A DNA stretch of 64,000 bases from Epiperipatus broadwayi (lineage: Eukaryota > Onychophora > Udeonychophora > Euonychophora > Peripatidae), in assembly GCA_028023455.1 (NCBI GenBank), contig JAQFVV010006246.1:2779501-2843500 (forward strand), in the 5' to 3' direction. The notes under the pieces were generated by a model. The model did no database searches. It was given only the letters and a program-made list of their open reading frames with translations, and was not told the origin of the DNA. Both the position numbers and the translations under genes were made by a program. Positions 59,668 to 64,000 of the stretch are shown in pieces (the stretch's first letter is position 1; the number at the start of each line of letters is the position of its first letter).

Positions 59668-60310
59668 ATATAAATAAATGGTACAATATATATATATATA
59701 TATTCATATAAATAAATGGTACAATATATATATATATATATTCAATAAACACAGCATTAATCACATTTATGCACTTAAAATCGAAACAGATCATTTATCC
59801 AAGTGCTTTTGATATGAATGTAAACACCCACTTTAACAGAACACCTGTAAGAATAAAGTGATTGTTTATTTCTCCTGCCCAGATGTTATAGTACTTAATT
59901 TTCTGACTTATAATGAAATTCAGAGTCAAATTTAAACCCAAACAAATGTAAACATGATATTATTAATTTAAATTTACAGACAACAAATCATAAATAGCTA
60001 TCATTTAATCATATCATCGATAAATACAAGTCAATTGTAAATATTTCATAAACACAGCATAAAAATATATGCAGTATAAATGGAGATTACTTTCTATATG
60101 CTATCAATATAAGTGTAAACACATTTTTTTCTTTGTCAGAAATAAAATAAAGTAATCAATTTATTGTTACTGCTCCAGATAGTATAGTAGTTTAATTAAT
60201 TTTTGACTTATAATAGAATTCAAACTCAAGTCACATGTAAACATAACATTATTAATTTGAACTTATAGTTTTGGTAATGCATTTTAATAATCATATCATC
60301 TGTTTGTTTT
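59668..60310 (+). repeat. nested tandem duplications
   Basis: A 38-base unit with AAATGGTACAATATATAT occurs twice (about 59670 and 59708). It is followed by two diverged units of about 300 and 260 bases that start AACACAGCAT (about 59748 and 60051). Both contain GTGTAAACAC-like, AGTNATNNNTTTATT and TTCTGACTTATAAT or TTTGACTTATAAT segments. Confidence 0.6.
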
Positions 60311-60589
60311 TATATTAAATATAAATATTTAATGTTGTGTTTATTGAATATTTACAATTAGTTGAGCTGTTTGAACATATGATGATTATTAAACATCGAG
60401 TTGTGCTAATGTGATCAAGAGTCCATGAATTGAAGTCTGGTCCCAAAGATATCATTTTCTCTTTTACAAGTAATCCCAAATGTTAAAAACTTATTAAGGA
60501 ACTGGAGCAAGATATATGATTGGAATAACTGCAATATAAATAATTACATTCTTATAACTGATACTACTCTCTGAGTACCTGGTTTTTTT

Positions 60590-60990
60590 CTTCCAAAAAA
60601 GCTTTGGTTGAAAATTAACAGAGTCAGAATAGATCAGGATAGAGGTCATTATATGTTGCACAAGTGGGCATTTATAGACTCTCCAAATTGTGAGTGTGGA
60701 AGACGCGAACTGGTTTATATTTTCAAGGTGTATCAATTTTACCAGGTTCTGTTGACCTCTTTACTCTTCATAACTTGGATGAGTTCATCTCTATATGCAT
60801 TGAGCATGATATGCATTTTCTAACATTGAGCAGCAATTAAGAAATATTCAATGGCATCCAGAATATACATTACTATAATCATACCTTTGAAAGGTTCGTT
60901 TATTGCAAACTTTGTGTCCCACCTTAAGAAAGAGATTGCTCCCCTCTCCAAAGGATATGATCATGTAATCAATAAAGAGTTATAATCTCT
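60590..60990 (+). pseudogene. LINE 3' end (zinc-binding C-terminus and tail)
   Basis: LKINRVRIDQDRGHYMLHKW then IDSPNCECGRRE is the Cys/His C-terminal stretch of non-LTR polymerases. A frameshift follows, after which VDLFTLHNLDEFISICIEH closes at a stop near 60822. AATAAA at about 60971-60976 lies in the tail. Only this 3' piece is present, as usual for a truncated LINE insertion. Confidence 0.6.
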
Positions 60991-61528
60991 TTTATATTTT
61001 CTTTTTTTATATATAGAAAATCAACAGAAAAGCGAATGCCTAATGAATGATTCCTGATCCTGGTAAGTTTAATCCCTGACTAGCTCAATCTACTCATTAT
61101 CTCAGGATGGTGGTTTGTTGCTTCGTTAACAGGAAAGGTTAAGCAATAATATCATTATCAAATACACAGCACAATGCCATACTTTAAAATTAGATGTTAA
61201 ATTTATTAAGCCCTCTATGATTATATAAATATTTACAGAATAAAGAAAAGAATAAACACACACATAAACTATATTAATTAAAATTCAAGCGTATAAATAA
61301 ATTTTAAATAGTTTCATAAATGGGAAAGGAATGGTCTGAAATTCTCCCCTGCTTATACTTTAAACCCAAAACTTGGAATAAATTATTTATATGAAAACAA
61401 TGTGTATTGGCCATGGTATGCACATGTTTCATAACAAAAAAAATGACCCTCACCCTTCCACATGTGGTGATCTATACCTTTGTTTAAGTTAAAATAATGA
61501 TTTAGCCACGAGTTAATGATATTTGAAT
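60991..61528. other. AT-rich sequence, nothing assigned
   Basis: No open frame or repeat partner is recognised in this window. Confidence 0.35.
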
Positions 61529-61815
61529 CTTGAAAGTTCCATAATATGAGTCCTGCGTGTAGCAGACAATAATAATTATTTGGAACACTTTCTTACACAC
61601 TTTTATTCCTTATGGGAACAATCCTGCACATAGCAGATGAAATAAATTTACTAAGGGAACAAACTCATGCTAAACTACAATTTGAATCTTAAAAATTCCA
61701 TAATAGGAATCCAGCACGTACCAGACAATAATAATTATTTGGAACACTTTCCTACACACTTTTATTCCTTATGAAAACAATCCTGCATGTAGTGGATGGA
61801 ATAAATTTACTATTA
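61521..61815 (+). repeat. two tandem units of about 159 bp
   Basis: ATTTGAATCTT starts at 61521 and again at 61680. Both units continue through AGACAATAATAATTATTTGG, TACACACTTTTATTCCTTAT and ATAAATTTACTA. They are about 90% alike by eye. Confidence 0.8.
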
Positions 61816-64000
61816 TTACAAGGCGAAACACATACATCCAATGACCAAACTACCCAATTATTTCTATTTAACTATTTTGAAATATATCCGATACTCCAAT
61901 GAATTACATGTATCTTTATGTTAAAATTACAAAAGAAATATTTATAACTGAATTATGCAATTCATTGGTTCATTCACTAATAGCAATATTTGTAAAATAA
62001 TGAATTACTCATAATAAGACACAAAAATAGATATAAAAACATAAATAATACTTTCTGAAGGCTTCATTCTTCTCCGGGCTAGGATTTTGAGGGCTCTATA
62101 TATCTGCTGTGCAGGTGATTACTTAACAGGGCTTCAATGGAGGTTGGCAAATTGTCCATAGCAGCTACACTTTAAGAAATAGAAAGTCACATCACTGGAT
62201 GGCTATGTAGGTCTTCGAGCAGGGCGAATGTACCAAACTTGGTCTCCTACTCCATGTTCATTATTGTATCACTAATAAATCTTGATTCCATTCCATATTG
62301 CTTCCTTTCTTCTTTATTTAATTGGGCAGTATTCTTTCTCCCTTCAGTTAATGCTTATTAAAATACATTCAGCTATTAATGACTCTTCCACTTGTTCAGC
62401 ATTCCGAAAAAATATTTCTTTTTACACTCATAATTCTGCTTTTCCATCAATACACTCTGAAAATATACTGCTAACTAAAAGGAATGGATAAGAGTGCCCA
62501 TATGAGTATGAACGAATATAGCCCAGCTAACTAATTAATTTCACCTGACCAGCCTTTATATATCCCCCCTATTACAGGGTATATTCTCCCATCCCCTCCA
62601 CAAGTTATTGCTTTTACATTTTTGTTTTTAATTAAATTATTAATCCCTGTTATTAATTACTTAAGTCCAAACAATGGATTTAATTTTAGCTATCTCTTTG
62701 GAAAAAAAAATTTGTCTTATGATAACTTTATCTTTTAATTAATTTCAGAATTTCACAGACCATTTAAATTCCAATCCCTTGATTTCTTTAAACAATAAAA
62801 TAAAATCACATTTATTTAATTAAATAATTTTGAGTAGGTATCAAGCTAAATGACCACTGATACAATTTCTACATTTTTTTTCCAAAAACATTATACAATA
62901 AAAGAAATAGGTCATTGGCTTGCCTGCGGTCATGAACATTAAGTTCTAAAAAAAATTATAAAACTGTATACTTGTTGTCACATAAAAATTGTTTTTAAGT
63001 TTTCCAAAAAGAATATTCAACAAGCAACAGAAAAAAAAATACAACATTTGAGAATCTGAAATAAAATCAAAAAATCAAAATAAAATGTTTACTGATAGGT
63101 TACTTGCAAATACATTTCAGTTTCCCACAATCATTTCTTTTATTCCCTGCCATATTTATTCATATCATAAATAAAAAAAATATATAGCATTTATTAACAG
63201 CAAAATATATATTTACATGTAGTGTCTGCATTTGTTTATTTATAAGCTTATTATCACCATTCATCCTATTTATTTACAATATATTGTGTGTGTAAGCAAC
63301 AGAGAAAATATACCTGCACAGACCACTCCTTTTATTATAATATATACATTTGTTTGGGCTGCAACTATGCTTGCAGCCATCTTTGTGGCAGTCATTTAAG
63401 ACTGACTGTCATTATATATATATATTGTACCAGACCAAAACTCCCCTGTGGATTTCCTAATCCTAATCTTGCACTGAGCATGAAGTGAACAAGATTTAAC
63501 AGGAAAAGAAATGGATACCAATTTAGCCGATTGTCTGTACTCATGTATATTGGTACTTCTAGCTAAACTGATAGAAAGAGTGGATTGACAGGACTCTTCC
63601 AGTTAAAAACACCCTTTAGTTGATATCTTATTTAAATGCCCGAATATTTAGAACAATGGCAAGTACACACCTTTGAAAAATCTATTTACAAAATAGACTT
63701 TTGCGTGCCACTTCTAGAAAAGAATAAAAATGAATTTTTCCCCCTCCCAGAAGGATGTGCAATACCATATGTCCAGCGAAGCATGAGAATAAGATTCAAC
63801 ACCCGGTAGAGCGATATCCCTTTGTGGCTAGCTCAGTCACTCTACATCTAGGGTCTTCAAATGGGTAAGTTAAATGATTATTACAGGTACGTGGTTGATA
63901 AGGAAAGAATACATTTTTATCAATATAAATAATAATACGAAACCGAAACAAGTTTAATATTATGATTAAATATTTATTTAATCCCAAATACCCACCACCG
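61816..64000. other. mostly unassigned sequence to the window end
   Basis: 62050-62300 is a little more GC-rich, without an assignable frame. 63790-63860 has short tRNA-like boxes (GTGGCTAGCTCAGT and a weak B box), suggesting SINE debris, but no cloverleaf forms. No further CUB-gene exon was found. Confidence 0.35.

Noticed and set aside
63790-63860. tRNA gene suggested by GTGGCTAGCTCAGT
   Set aside because: The acceptor and T stems do not pair and the B box is poor; at most SINE debris.

Overview
The window is an AT-rich, intron- and transposon-dominated stretch of an invertebrate metazoan nuclear genome. Support for this comes from spliced exons with GT..AG borders, Gypsy, Penelope-like, hAT and non-LTR elements, and no bacterial gene organisation. 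A TATA box followed 28 bases later by a TCAGTT initiator at 45.1 kb would suit an arthropod. Base composition and element types do not settle the phylum, and chelicerate or mollusc both remain possible.

Host genes occupy very little of it, all on the + strand. A probable terminal exon lies at 184-301 with a polyadenylation signal at 536. Two exons (14781-14895 and 58010-58227) join in matching phase to make one complete CUB domain of about 110 residues with four cysteines. They are separated by a 43.1-kb intron, so most of the window is one giant intron filled with nested mobile DNA.

Region by region: 2.3-5.4 kb holds a LINE relic and a diverged tandem repeat, one unit of which is split by a 1.75-kb non-autonomous hAT element. 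Inside that hAT sits a 1.07-kb inverted element carrying hammerhead ribozymes. 6.4-14.3 kb is a decayed minus-strand Gypsy element (A), itself invaded by a Penelope-like element. 19.8-24.7 kb is Gypsy B (minus). 25.4-26.7 kb is a non-LTR element. 26.8-28.5 kb is a short interspersed repeat split by a second Penelope-like element with a 10-bp target duplication. 28.9-29.9 kb is a tandem array of three hammerhead units. 30.2-38.1 kb is Gypsy C (plus), with two 686-bp LTRs, a 5-bp target duplication and a 2.6-kb insertion in its integrase region. 39-44 kb has tandem repeats and a foldback element. 45-49.3 kb has two LTR-like blocks meeting head to head around a palindromic tRNA-Lys-type primer-binding site. 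55.1-56.2 kb has a second inverted hammerhead element. 58-64 kb has the second CUB exon, tandem repeats and a LINE tail.

The most notable content is the hammerhead family. Seven to nine type I hammerhead motifs of one family occur in 64 kb, in two arrangements: tandem (about 460-bp period) and inverted pairs. Both inverted pairs are about 1.07 kb, have 12-13-bp target duplications and carry an internal TATA box in each arm. They behave as discrete, retrotransposed, non-coding elements related to retrozymes or to Penelope terminal repeats. All retroelement reading frames seen here are broken, so none looks autonomous.
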